NCBI RefSeq assembly: GCF_014164585.1
Contig: NZ_JACJFM010000005.1
Span: forward strand, 160,268-224,267
Source: Oceanospirillum sediminis
GTDB taxonomy: Bacteria; Pseudomonadota; Gammaproteobacteria; Pseudomonadales; Halomonadaceae
Direction: 5' to 3'
Length of the DNA: 64,000 bases
A program made the translations under genes and the position numbers. Below the pieces are notes generated by a model. It did not search any database. It was not told the origin of the DNA and saw nothing but the letters and a program-made list of their open reading frames with translations. Position 1 is the stretch's first letter. Each line of letters begins with the position of its first letter. Below, one piece after another: positions 37,861-46,824 of the stretch.

Positions 37861-38445
37861 TTATGGATCTGGTGTCGGCTCGAACACGGGTTCCAGAGTA
37901 TCCGCAAACAGTATATTTTCACTCCACTGTGCCAAATCCTCAGTTTCAGCAGATTCGAGTTTATCTGATACCCAGTCAGGCAATTCACCAAAGCGACGGT
38001 TAAGCAGACGGGTTAAAAGCTCAATCTGCCCTTTTCTCTCGCCAATTTCTATGCCTTTTTCCATGCCATTATCTGTAGCATCTTTTAACAGGCTGGCTTC
38101 CTCATACCGTGCCCTTTCTCTGACAAATGCCATACGCTGGGCTTCTTCATCAGCACTTAAATCTTTAACCCGTTGCAAAGCATCTTTTACCGGTTGATAA
38201 GCAATATCGGCCATGATTAATTCCTCCTGCCAGTGTTCAAAGAACGTAATCCAGGCATTTAAAGCACCTGACGAAAGATTCAGCTTGTCAGCTTTTCTCA
38301 TTTCGATCAGATTCAGTTGCAGCTCTTTCCCTAATCTTACCTCAGGTTGGTGACGATCTCTCTGTTCAATCAATAACCAGAATCTGACAGTCAGCCCTGT
38401 ATTCCTGACTGTTTTTCTGGGACAATGCGCGACTTCGTAGCACAC
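37861..38445 (-). pseudogene. Rpn-family nuclease/transposase remnant with DUF4351
   Basis: A 194-codon frame whose first 40 residues are not family-like, followed by the family's post-catalytic part: LLIEQRDRHQPEVRLGKELQLNLIEMRK, ALNAWITFFEHWQE, AYQPVKDALQRVKDLS, a Gly/Glu-rich segment (MEKGIEIGERKG) and a DUF4351 end. The N-terminal PD-(D/E)XK catalytic domain is missing, so it is a decayed copy of the family at 5738-6241. It directly follows the defence-like operon and reads towards it, marking this as an accessory locus. Its upstream side abuts the ygiQ start region. Confidence 0.7.
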
Positions 38446-38488
38446 GCTATAATTTGCCCGTGATTAGCCTGATAGAAAGCGATAACGA

Positions 38489-40867
38489 ATGAGCGCATTG
38501 ACCAGTAAACATAAATCAGCCCCTAACCTGTTCTCCTACCCTCTTTACTGGGCGGAGTGTTTTGGTACGGCTTCATTTCTGCCGACAACACGGGAGGAGA
38601 TGGATCAGCTGGGCTGGGATAGTTGCGACGTTATTATTGTCACCGGTGATGCTTACGTGGATCATCCGAGTTTTGGTATGGCGGTGATGGGTCGTCTGCT
38701 TGAGGCTCAGGGGTTCCGTGTCGGCATTATTGATCAGCCGGACTGGCGTAATCCTGACGACTTTATGCGTCTGGGCAAGCCGAATTTCTATTTCGGTGTC
38801 ACGGCAGGCAATATGGACTCACTGATCAACCGTTATACGGCTGATCTGAAAGTACGTAACGACGATGCTTATACCCCTCATGGTGAAGGTGGTAAGCGAC
38901 CAGATCGTGCGGTTATCGTCTATTCTCAGCGTTGTAAACAGGCCTATTCTGATGTGCCTGTGGTGATTGGTGGTATTGAAGCCAGTCTGCGTCGTATCGC
39001 TCAATATGATTACTGGAGCAACGAGGTACGCCGTTCAGTGCTGATCGACTCGACCGCTGATATTCTGCTGTACGGTAACGCAGAACGCGCCATTATCGAG
39101 CTGACTCAGAAAATGGCAGCAGGTATCGAGCTGGATGAGCTGACCGATATTCGTGGTACGACGATTGTGCGTGATGCCGCCCCTGGTGGTTATACCGAAA
39201 TTGATTCCAGCCGTGTGGACTGGCCGGGCAAGGTTGATCAGATCCCAAGCCCCTATGAGTATATTCCTGAAGGCAAATGTCAGGATGGTGACGACGAGGA
39301 CGAAGATCCTGATGTAATGCCGATCCGTGTGATTCCGGCACCGCTGAAGGGTAAATACGGTAAGCTGGAGCAGGAAAAAACCTATATCCGTCTGCCTTCC
39401 TTCGACAAAGTACATAAAGATCCTGTGCTGTATGCTCATGCTTCCCGTGTACTACACCTGGAGTCCAATCCTCATAACGCTCGTGCTCTGATTCAGAAGC
39501 ATGGCAAAAAAGAGATCTGGGTTAATCCACCGCCAATTCCGCTGGAAACCGACGAGATGGACGGTGTATTTGGTTTCGCTTATCAGCGTGTCCCGCACCC
39601 GAAATACGGCGATGCTAAAATCCCGGCCTATGAGATGATCCGCTTCTCGATCAATATTATGCGGGGTTGTTTCGGTGGCTGTACCTTCTGTTCGATTACC
39701 GAGCACGAGGGCCGTATTATTCAGAGCCGTTCTCATGAATCCGTTCTGAATGAGATCGAAGATATTAAAGAGAAGCTACCGGCTTTTACCGGCCATATTT
39801 CTGATCTGGGTGGTCCGACCTCAAACATGTACCACCTGAACTGTAATGATCCTGATATTCAGGCATCGTGCCGTAAACTGTCCTGTGTTTACCCGACGAT
39901 CTGTAAAAATCTGAACACCGATCACAGTCCGACGACGGAACTGTACCGCAAGACCCGTGCGATTGAAGGCGTGCATACCGTATCCATCGCTTCTGGTTTG
40001 CGTTATGACCTGGCGGTAGAAGATCCGGAATACGTCAAAGAGCTGGTGACCCATCATGTTGGTGGGTATCTGAAGATTGCACCGGAGCACTCAGAAATGG
40101 GTACTCTGAGTAAGATGATGAAACCGGGTATGGGAACATACGATAACTTTAAGCGTATGTTCGATAAATACTCAAAAGAAGCCGGTAAAAAACAGTATCT
40201 GATCCCATACTTTATTGCTGCTCACCCTGGCTGTGAAGATGAGGATATGATGAATCTGGCACTGTGGTTGAAGAAAAATGATTTCCGCCCGGATCAGGTG
40301 CAGACTTTCTATCCGTCACCTATGTCCCTGGCAACAGCCATGTATCACTCTAATAAAAACCCGCTGAAGCAGGTGACCTATAAGAGTGAAAAGCTGTACA
40401 CCGCTAAAGATTATGATCAGCGTCGTACTCAGAAAGGCTTCCTGCGCTATCACGATCCTAAGAACTGGCCTGCTCTGCGTCAGACGTTGCGGGATATGGG
40501 ACGCCCGGATCTGATTGGTGATGGCAAACATAAGCTGGTACCCGGTGAAGATAAAGATCCGGTCAACCCGCGCAGCCCACGTAAAGCACGTCCGGGCCAG
40601 CAAACCGGTGCTTCGCATAGCTCTAATCGTCCTACGCTGAATAAATCCGGTAAAAAAGCCTCAGGACAAGGCAGCGGTAATAGTCGTAACCAGAGTGCCA
40701 GCAATAAAGGTGGTTACGCTAAAGCGGGTGGCAGTGGCAAGACCGGGAACAGTGGTAAAGCTGGGAATAGCAGTAAGAAAACAGCTCGTCCTTCTGCTAA
40801 AAAAGCAGCAGCATCCGGAAAACCAGCAGGTAAAAAAGCAAGGCCAACCAGTAAAAAGCGCGGCTAA
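38489..40867 (+). CDS. ygiQ: YgiQ-family radical SAM protein
   Basis: This 792-residue protein has the N-terminal cobalamin-binding-like region ([26 protein letters not shown]) and the radical SAM cluster motif [19 protein letters not shown] in the middle. The end segment [20 protein letters not shown] and KTYLGKNP-type sequences fit the family. The last 100 residues are a low-complexity tail rich in Lys, Ser, Gly and Ala, likely disordered and probably nucleic-acid-binding. The catalytic role of YgiQ proteins is not established. It is a single-gene plus-strand unit ending at a bidirectional terminator. Confidence 0.92.
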   Translation: MSALTSKHKSAPNLFSYPLYWAECFGTASFLPTTREEMDQLGWDSCDVIIVTGDAYVDHPSFGMAVMGRLLEAQGFRVGIIDQPDWRNPDDFMRLGKPNFYFGVTAGNMDSLINRYTADLKVRNDDAYTPHGEGGKRPDRAVIVYSQRCKQAYSDVPVVIGGIEASLRRIAQYDYWSNEVRRSVLIDSTADILLYGNAERAIIELTQKMAAGIELDELTDIRGTTIVRDAAPGGYTEIDSSRVDWPGKVDQIPSPYEYIPEGKCQDGDDEDEDPDVMPIRVIPAPLKGKYGKLEQEKTYIRLPSFDKVHKDPVLYAHASRVLHLESNPHNARALIQKHGKKEIWVNPPPIPLETDEMDGVFGFAYQRVPHPKYGDAKIPAYEMIRFSINIMRGCFGGCTFCSITEHEGRIIQSRSHESVLNEIEDIKEKLPAFTGHISDLGGPTSNMYHLNCNDPDIQASCRKLSCVYPTICKNLNTDHSPTTELYRKTRAIEGVHTVSIASGLRYDLAVEDPEYVKELVTHHVGGYLKIAPEHSEMGTLSKMMKPGMGTYDNFKRMFDKYSKEAGKKQYLIPYFIAAHPGCEDEDMMNLALWLKKNDFRPDQVQTFYPSPMSLATAMYHSNKNPLKQVTYKSEKLYTAKDYDQRRTQKGFLRYHDPKNWPALRQTLRDMGRPDLIGDGKHKLVPGEDKDPVNPRSPRKARPGQQTGASHSSNRPTLNKSGKKASGQGSGNSRNQSASNKGGYAKAGGSGKTGNSGKAGNSSKKTARPSAKKAAASGKPAGKKARPTSKKRG

Positions 40868-40880
40868 GCTATTGAATGAT

Positions 40881-40910
40881 AACAAACAGAGGCTATAGCC
40901 TCTGTTTGTT
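40881..40910. terminator. Bidirectional terminator after ygiQ
   Basis: AACAAACAGAGGC (40881-40893) and GCCTCTGTTTGTT (40898-40910) form a perfect 13-base stem with a TATA loop. The A-rich left arm and T-rich right arm give U-tracts both ways, and it lies between two convergent genes. Confidence 0.75.
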
Positions 40911-40928
40911 ATAGTAAGGGGCAATCTT

Positions 40929-41561
40929 TTATGCTGCAGCCATAATACGCTGGAATGCCAGTTGCTGGCGAACACTCTGATTACCTTCACACCAGTTGTA
41001 ACCAATACGCTGCCAGATCGGATCATTGGCATCCAGACCTAATGCCTGAATAAAGTCCTGCTGTACCACCATAAACTGGTGTTTATAAGGCAGCAGATAT
41101 CCCCCTTGCTGCTGATGTACAGTCAGTGCTTCAGAGTAATCCCTGCACCAGTGATTAAGGAAAGTCGTACAACGGCCAGGATACCAGAACTCTCCGTAGC
41201 CTTGCCGATGGTCAAACCGGCCTTGCGGGCCATGCTCAGCAAAATAGGACTCACAGCTTAAAACCTGACGGGCATGTTCCCAATCGCTAAAACCAAATTG
41301 ACGGGCAATATAGCGCTGACAATGTTTCAGCTGTATCACTTTTTGTTCTGCGATATTTTGTTGAGCAGCATTGTGCTGATCAGTATTTTGCCGGTCATTA
41401 TCTTGTAAAGCGGCTTTTTTTAAATCAGCGTGGCGCTTTGTTGATGCCGTATCAGATGCGACGTGTGATCTACTGACAAGCTGCACTAATCCAGCAGGTG
41501 CCGGTGAGGTTTTCAGAAGTTTTTTCGCGCGGATTTTCAGCTCTTCTATTGGCGTAGTCAT
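40929..41561 (-). CDS. Hypothetical protein with an FGFSDWEHAR motif
   Basis: A 210-residue soluble protein. The N-terminal MTTPIEELKIRAKKLLKT and the HCQRYIARQFGFSDWEHARQVL segment resemble a helical motif seen in many uncharacterised proteins that begin with a similar domain. The middle is Gln/Asn-rich (residues 55-80), and the C-terminal half has many aromatic residues (FWYPGRCTTFLNHWCRDY). I cannot assign a function. It lies downstream of fhuB on the same strand, 178 bases away, and may be a separate unit. Confidence 0.6.
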   Translation of the reverse strand: MTTPIEELKIRAKKLLKTSPAPAGLVQLVSRSHVASDTASTKRHADLKKAALQDNDRQNTDQHNAAQQNIAEQKVIQLKHCQRYIARQFGFSDWEHARQVLSCESYFAEHGPQGRFDHRQGYGEFWYPGRCTTFLNHWCRDYSEALTVHQQQGGYLLPYKHQFMVVQQDFIQALGLDANDPIWQRIGYNWCEGNQSVRQQLAFQRIMAAA

Positions 41562-41739
41562 TATTCAATCCCAGAGTCATTTTTGTTTCCCGCATAACAA
41601 AGCTTCAGAATTAAATGATAATGCTGGCCAATGATGGCTATTTATTCAGAACAGGGTGAGATCCTCTTGGCGGGCAGGCGTCCCTGAACACCTGTCCGCG
41701 CATTATGACGATCCTTGTCCGTAAAGGCAAATCGATTAA

Positions 41740-43782
41740 TCAGGCAACAGAGCGCTTACTCACCCGTCCCTTCAGCAATAAAAAGACAAAATAGCTACCG
41801 CCAATCAGTGATACGACAGTGCCAGCCGACAGCTGAGCAGGATAGATCACGACCTGCCCCAGCCAGTCCGCCAGTAACAAAAAGGTAGCGCCCAGCATAG
41901 CAGCGACTAACAACTGAGGTACAACGGCTCTGGCTCCCAGCATAGCGGCCATATGAGGTGCTAATAGTCCGATAAAAGCCACAGGTCCCATAACGGCCGT
42001 TGTCAGTGCGCACAAACCGGCTGATATCATTAATAACAGCACAAAAGCCCGATTCACATCTAATCCACGGGCCTGCGCAACTGATCGTCCAGCTGAAATC
42101 AGTGTTAGCCAGCGATGGCAGATCAACGCCAGCCCGACCATGATAACGGTTCCGGCTAACAGCAGTATGGCTTCTGACGTGTCGACTTTATAGGTCGAAC
42201 CCGATAACCAGCGCAGAATAGAGTACACATCATCGGTGCCTTTAATCAGTACAAACTGCACCAGGGTTTCAATCAGTGCTGCCAGGGCAATACCGGTCAT
42301 AATGACAACAGAAGGCGCATACGCTTTACGCCTGCCCAGCATCAGCAAAATAGCCAGCGTCAGCATACTGCCGCCAAAAGCGACTACCGGACCAGAATTA
42401 TGATCAAACTGCCCTGCCAGCATGCCTGAGACCACAATGGCAAACACTGCTCCGGCAGACATACCTAACAGATCCGGGCTGGCCAGTGGGTTATGAATAA
42501 GACGTTGCATAATCACTCCGGCAATGGCCATCCCCGAACCAGCCGCAATGGCAGTGCTGATTCTTGGCCAGCGCAACGACCAGATAAATTCACTGGGAAT
42601 GGTCACCAGCCAGCCTTGTTTCAGTAGCTGAACAAAACTACTGGCAAACAGCACCAACAGGAACACCAGCACCAGAGCCAGCAGCGTAATACGACTTAAT
42701 CGCTCTGCCCCTTGTGGCATACGGAAAAACAATTGATCCTGCGCAGATAAACGCCGGTGTGTAAACCAGATCAGAGCCGGAGCACCCACTAAAGCGGCAG
42801 TAATACCAGAAGGAATAAGCTCTACCGTAAACTGACTCAGATAAAGCGCCAGGCTATCGGTCATAAGTAACAACAGAATCCCCAGTGCCGCACTGACCAG
42901 TAATTCGCTACGAGCAGTCACCGCACCAAGTGATCGGGCAATATTCGGGGCGATCAGCCCGATAAAACCAATCACGCCGACAACCGTCAGTACTGATGAC
43001 ACCAGCCAGATGCCGCAGACCATCAGCAATAAAAACAGCGCGGCTACATTCATACCACGAGCAGCAGCACCTTCCTGCCCTAAACGCAATAATGTTAATA
43101 CCCTTGGCCCAATCGCCAGAATCAGCACTATGGCACTTAAACGGGGTAGTAACCAGAGAACAGAATCCCAGCCATTCTGTGACAGATCACCGGCTCCCCA
43201 GATAAACAGGTTACGAGCATACTGATCATTCAGCAGGATAATGGCGCTGGTCAGTGCTCCTAGCAGAATATTTACCGACATACCCGCCAGCACAACCGGT
43301 AAACCACTCAGGTTCTGCCAGCCCGCAATCAGAATGACCAGTGCCATCGACAATAAAGCCCCCAGCATGGCAAAACTGGCAGCATAATCTTCTACCAGAG
43401 CAGGCCACCAGATATTAAGAATAATCAGCGCCAGCCAGGCACCACTGGAAGTGCCCAGAGTCATGGGTGATAACAGAGGATTACGGGTCAATTGCTGAAT
43501 CAGACTACCGGTTAATCCCATCACCATGCCGACTAACAACACCATGGCTAAGCGAGGTAAGCGGGCATAAAAGTACTCATAATCACCGAAAGTATCTGAG
43601 GGTTGCCCCATAATCAGCTGCCACTGTCTGGCCGGTGAAATTTCTGTCCCTATCTGCAGATAAATCAGAGACAGAGCAATAATCAGAGCTGTAAATCCCG
43701 GAATAAAACGATTTCGGGGCACACTACCAGCTACAGCATGAGGTAAAGAAGATGACGTCAACACTACGTCCTTATAGGTCAA
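41740..43782 (-). CDS. fhuB: Hydroxamate siderophore ABC permease, two fused halves (FhuB-type)
   Basis: A 680-residue inner-membrane permease made of two FecCD/BtuC-type halves (about residues 20-345 and 360-675). Each half carries the family segments: QQLTRNPLLSPMTLGTSSGAWLAL and QRLIHNPLASPDLLGMSAGAVFAI, and later GFIGLIAPNIARSLG and AFIGLLAPHMAAMLG. The single fused polypeptide is the FhuB arrangement and replaces two separate permease subunits. It works with FhuC and FhuD to import ferric hydroxamates. It is the last gene of the siderophore operon. Confidence 0.93.
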   Translation of the reverse strand: MTYKDVVLTSSSLPHAVAGSVPRNRFIPGFTALIIALSLIYLQIGTEISPARQWQLIMGQPSDTFGDYEYFYARLPRLAMVLLVGMVMGLTGSLIQQLTRNPLLSPMTLGTSSGAWLALIILNIWWPALVEDYAASFAMLGALLSMALVILIAGWQNLSGLPVVLAGMSVNILLGALTSAIILLNDQYARNLFIWGAGDLSQNGWDSVLWLLPRLSAIVLILAIGPRVLTLLRLGQEGAAARGMNVAALFLLLMVCGIWLVSSVLTVVGVIGFIGLIAPNIARSLGAVTARSELLVSAALGILLLLMTDSLALYLSQFTVELIPSGITAALVGAPALIWFTHRRLSAQDQLFFRMPQGAERLSRITLLALVLVFLLVLFASSFVQLLKQGWLVTIPSEFIWSLRWPRISTAIAAGSGMAIAGVIMQRLIHNPLASPDLLGMSAGAVFAIVVSGMLAGQFDHNSGPVVAFGGSMLTLAILLMLGRRKAYAPSVVIMTGIALAALIETLVQFVLIKGTDDVYSILRWLSGSTYKVDTSEAILLLAGTVIMVGLALICHRWLTLISAGRSVAQARGLDVNRAFVLLLMISAGLCALTTAVMGPVAFIGLLAPHMAAMLGARAVVPQLLVAAMLGATFLLLADWLGQVVIYPAQLSAGTVVSLIGGSYFVFLLLKGRVSKRSVA

Positions 43783-43874
43783 ATCAGGGTCAAATGAAAT
43801 CAGGGCGTATCAGGTCAGGTTAGCCCAATGGAGCCATATCTGGCTTAGTTATAATTTAGTCCGCAGCCAGTAGC

Positions 43875-45053
43875 TTATTCATCAGCTACTGGTTTCATTG
43901 CCAGCGAGTTACCAGCATACTGAGGCGCAATTTCTAACAAGCTTTCCGTTAGTGCTTCAGCCATATAGCCCAGAGACATAGCGCCACCGTATGTCCACGC
44001 CGGTTTAATACGATTACTGCGCCCGGAGCGGACAAAAGGCATCGCCTGCCAGATAGCTGAGCCTTTAAGCTTCTTCTCCTGCTCAAATGGCGTAAAGTAC
44101 AGCACCACGCCCTGGTTAATATCTCTGAGATTGAGCAGCCGGGTCTGAGTAATGCCCCATTGGGTCATCGGCTGTGGCATTGCCGGACGGATACCCAGCA
44201 TCTCCAGCGCATATTGCGACATCGAGTTATCACCATAGACATACACAGAGGTCAGGCTGGCAAAGCGAATGGTGGTCACTTCTGGCAATTTGCCATTAAA
44301 AGCCCGTTGCAGTTTGTTTTTCAGTCGATCAACACGGGCCTGCATCTGCTGTAGCTTCTGTTCAGCGAGAGCTTCTTTCTGCACCAGTCTGGCCAGAGTC
44401 CGGAACGTCTCAACTGCTGCTTCTGCGTTATTATGATGTTTGCTGAAAGTATCGAAGTACAACACCGGAGCAATACGCATCAAACGTTTTTTCAGAGCTT
44501 TATGGCGATGAGTAATCAGAATCAGATCCGGTTTTATAGCGGCCAGACGCTCCAGGTTAGGCTCATCCCGTAGCCCCAGTTCCTCAGTCGAGTCAGGGAC
44601 ACGGGGCCTGACCACCCATTCGTGGTAGGCATCTATTTCCGGGATAGCCACCGGAGTAACACCCAGTTCTATCAGTTGCTCTGTCAGATCCCAGTTCAGT
44701 ACTGCGATGCGCTCAGGGGGGCGTTCAAAGTAAAAACTCTTTTCTGAGTCTTTAATCACATAGCCCGTTTTTTCAGCAGTCTGATTCAGGGAAGCCTGGT
44801 CAGAACTCTGTTGCCAGTCACTGTCGCTTAGTCCGACACGACGATCAGACATCGCCAGTTGCAGATTATCGGTGGAAATAACCCGGCTATTTTTATCATC
44901 ATAGGCATCAACCGAAGGACTCAGTAGCAATAACAGCGCCAGCCAGAACAATAACCCGAAGATCACCGTAAACGGCAGGGTAAACCGCAGCTTAAAATTC
45001 ATGCGATACCAGATGGCCTGGCCGGTATTTTTCGGGAAAAAACGCTTTAACAT
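43875..45053 (-). CDS. fhuD: Siderophore-binding periplasmic protein (FhuD-like), membrane-anchored
   Basis: A 392-residue protein with an N-terminal hydrophobic helix (about residues 28-48) after a basic stretch, more like an anchor than a signal peptide; there is no lipobox. The binding fold starts near residue 113 with RIAVLNWDLTEQLIELGVTPVAIPE, the family opening, followed by NLERLAAIKPDLILI and GALYFTPF-like (GVVLYFTPF) segments. It captures ferric hydroxamates and delivers them to FhuB. Residues 50-105 are an unusual extra linker. The start overlaps the end of fhuC by seven bases. Confidence 0.85.
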   Translation of the reverse strand: MLKRFFPKNTGQAIWYRMNFKLRFTLPFTVIFGLLFWLALLLLLSPSVDAYDDKNSRVISTDNLQLAMSDRRVGLSDSDWQQSSDQASLNQTAEKTGYVIKDSEKSFYFERPPERIAVLNWDLTEQLIELGVTPVAIPEIDAYHEWVVRPRVPDSTEELGLRDEPNLERLAAIKPDLILITHRHKALKKRLMRIAPVLYFDTFSKHHNNAEAAVETFRTLARLVQKEALAEQKLQQMQARVDRLKNKLQRAFNGKLPEVTTIRFASLTSVYVYGDNSMSQYALEMLGIRPAMPQPMTQWGITQTRLLNLRDINQGVVLYFTPFEQEKKLKGSAIWQAMPFVRSGRSNRIKPAWTYGGAMSLGYMAEALTESLLEIAPQYAGNSLAMKPVADE

Positions 45054-45856
45054 ACCACCGCCACCTTATGCAGATTATCCGGGTGATTCATCAGTCTGAC
45101 TGGCACCTGATACAGCTCCGTTAGCAATTCATCATTCAGGAAACCGGTATCCTGTTCCTGTGTGCGCCCCTGTTGCTGTTCTGAACCATGCACAGCACCC
45201 TGATAAAACAGCTCTCCACCTTTCAGTGCGATCACCTGATCAGCAAAACGGGATACCAGATTCAGGTCATGCAGAATCACTATTACTCCGCGTCCGGTTT
45301 CCTGGTTCAGTTGTTTCAGCAACGCCATCAGGTCGTACTGATGACTCAGATCCAGTGCCGAGGTGGGTTCGTCCAGCAGTAATACCGGGGATTGCTGAGC
45401 TAACAGCATGGCGATCCAGGCTCTTTGCCGCTCACCACCGGATAACTGATCAGCCAGAGTATCGGCATAAGCACTGACTTCAGTTTGCTGCATCGCCTGA
45501 GTAATAATCTGCTGATCTTCCTTTTGCCAGCGCCCCAGCGTACCCCTCCACGGGAAACGTCCCTGACGTACCAGTTCTCTGACCGTCAGCCCTGCCACTT
45601 CAGGCAAGCGCTGCGGTAAAAACGCGATCTGGCGGGCCAGCATTTTTTGCGATAATGACGCCAGTAACTGTCCCTGGAATGCAATCTCTCCCTGATCCGG
45701 CGTTAACTGTCGCGCCAGCAGATTCATCAGCGTCGATTTTCCCGAACCGTTATGCCCGAGAATGACCGTGAAGGCCTTATCATCAATACTCAGCTGATCC
45801 AGTTTCAGAATCACCCGCTGATTTCTCTCAATACGGATATTATGTAGCTCAAACAT
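45047..45856 (-). CDS. fhuC: Ferric hydroxamate ABC transporter ATPase
   Basis: This 269-residue ABC ATPase has Walker A GHNGSGKST, the signature LSGGERQRAW, Walker B VLLLDEPTSALD and the switch His (ILHDLN). It is nearest to FepC/FhuC proteins. It powers FhuB. The gene lies between fhuF (62 bases upstream) and fhuD (seven-base overlap), all minus strand. Confidence 0.93.
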   Translation of the reverse strand: MFELHNIRIERNQRVILKLDQLSIDDKAFTVILGHNGSGKSTLMNLLARQLTPDQGEIAFQGQLLASLSQKMLARQIAFLPQRLPEVAGLTVRELVRQGRFPWRGTLGRWQKEDQQIITQAMQQTEVSAYADTLADQLSGGERQRAWIAMLLAQQSPVLLLDEPTSALDLSHQYDLMALLKQLNQETGRGVIVILHDLNLVSRFADQVIALKGGELFYQGAVHGSEQQQGRTQEQDTGFLNDELLTELYQVPVRLMNHPDNLHKVAVVC

Positions 45857-45918
45857 CAGATTATTCTCGGTATATCACAGGGTATAAAAGTGCCAGTCAA
45901 AGCTATTCGTCATCGTCA

Positions 45919-46794
45919 TCAGGCCGCTTTATTTTTCTTCAGCCGGGGACAGTTTGCGCATAAATCACCATCTTCCCGGCGATAATGCATGCAGCAGGTC
46001 AAGCGCTTCAGGTACAGGCCCGGCCCATGCGGCTCAATCATCTCAGTCGAAGACACCGCCAACAGAGCTGGTTTTTCTTTCAGTCGCAGATAATGTTCAA
46101 CCGGCAGTTCCAGTCCCTTCAGCCATAAAATGGCATCAGCAATAAAACGCTCTTTTTCATTAAGTCTCTGGTGCAACCAGGGCGCCGCAGTAAAACCCCA
46201 GTGCTGCTGCTCTTCTTGCGTTAGTGTTTGTTTTACAAAGCTATTCAGCTCATTTGATGCTTCCGCAAGCCGTAGTAACGTCAACAGCACGCGATCTGCC
46301 ATAACCCGCTGGCTTTTAGCTTTCGAAAAACCACTGATCCGCTCAAACTCCCACTGCAACTGCTGAATAACAGGCCTTATCTGCTGACAGGCCAGAGCAA
46401 TCAGTTCGGGAACCGTACATCCGGAATATTTCAGACAGTACCAGCGTCCTTCAGGTAAAAAGAAACCTGAGACCATGTCACCTTTCTGCTGCTGGGCCAG
46501 TTTGCCCAGAGAAGAAGGCACAGATCCCAGGCAGTAGAGACTGAGAAAAGAAAGGTATAATGGCTGCCAGGTCAGCACGCCCCAGCCCCGGGTCTGCCAG
46601 TAAGGTTTTCCCGAGGACGCATGAAGACTCTGCAGCTGATGATAGAAACGCTGCAGAGCTAGAGTATTGTCCTGCCCGGCCCGGATCAGCTCCGGGCCAC
46701 CTTCGCCACTTTGCCCCGTCAGGGCTGGAGATACCTGGCTGGCCAGATCAAACAGGACTTCATTTTTTTTATCAGAGATAACAATATCGGGCAT
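45919..46794 (-). CDS. fhuF: Ferric iron reductase FhuF-like
   Basis: A 291-residue cytoplasmic protein with the FhuF C-terminal iron-sulfur motif CC-x10-C-x2-C (TCCMHYRREDGDLCANC), which holds a 2Fe-2S cluster. The family segment YLSFLSLYCLGSVP and the L-Y-L-K-R-L-T-C-C end are visible. It reduces Fe(III) bound to hydroxamate siderophores to release Fe(II). It sits between the receptor gene (30 bases upstream) and fhuC in one operon. Confidence 0.92.
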   Translation of the reverse strand: MPDIVISDKKNEVLFDLASQVSPALTGQSGEGGPELIRAGQDNTLALQRFYHQLQSLHASSGKPYWQTRGWGVLTWQPLYLSFLSLYCLGSVPSSLGKLAQQQKGDMVSGFFLPEGRWYCLKYSGCTVPELIALACQQIRPVIQQLQWEFERISGFSKAKSQRVMADRVLLTLLRLAEASNELNSFVKQTLTQEEQQHWGFTAAPWLHQRLNEKERFIADAILWLKGLELPVEHYLRLKEKPALLAVSSTEMIEPHGPGLYLKRLTCCMHYRREDGDLCANCPRLKKNKAA

Positions 46795-46824
46795 CAGTGC
46801 CTTATTTACCTTGTATTACGTGAA

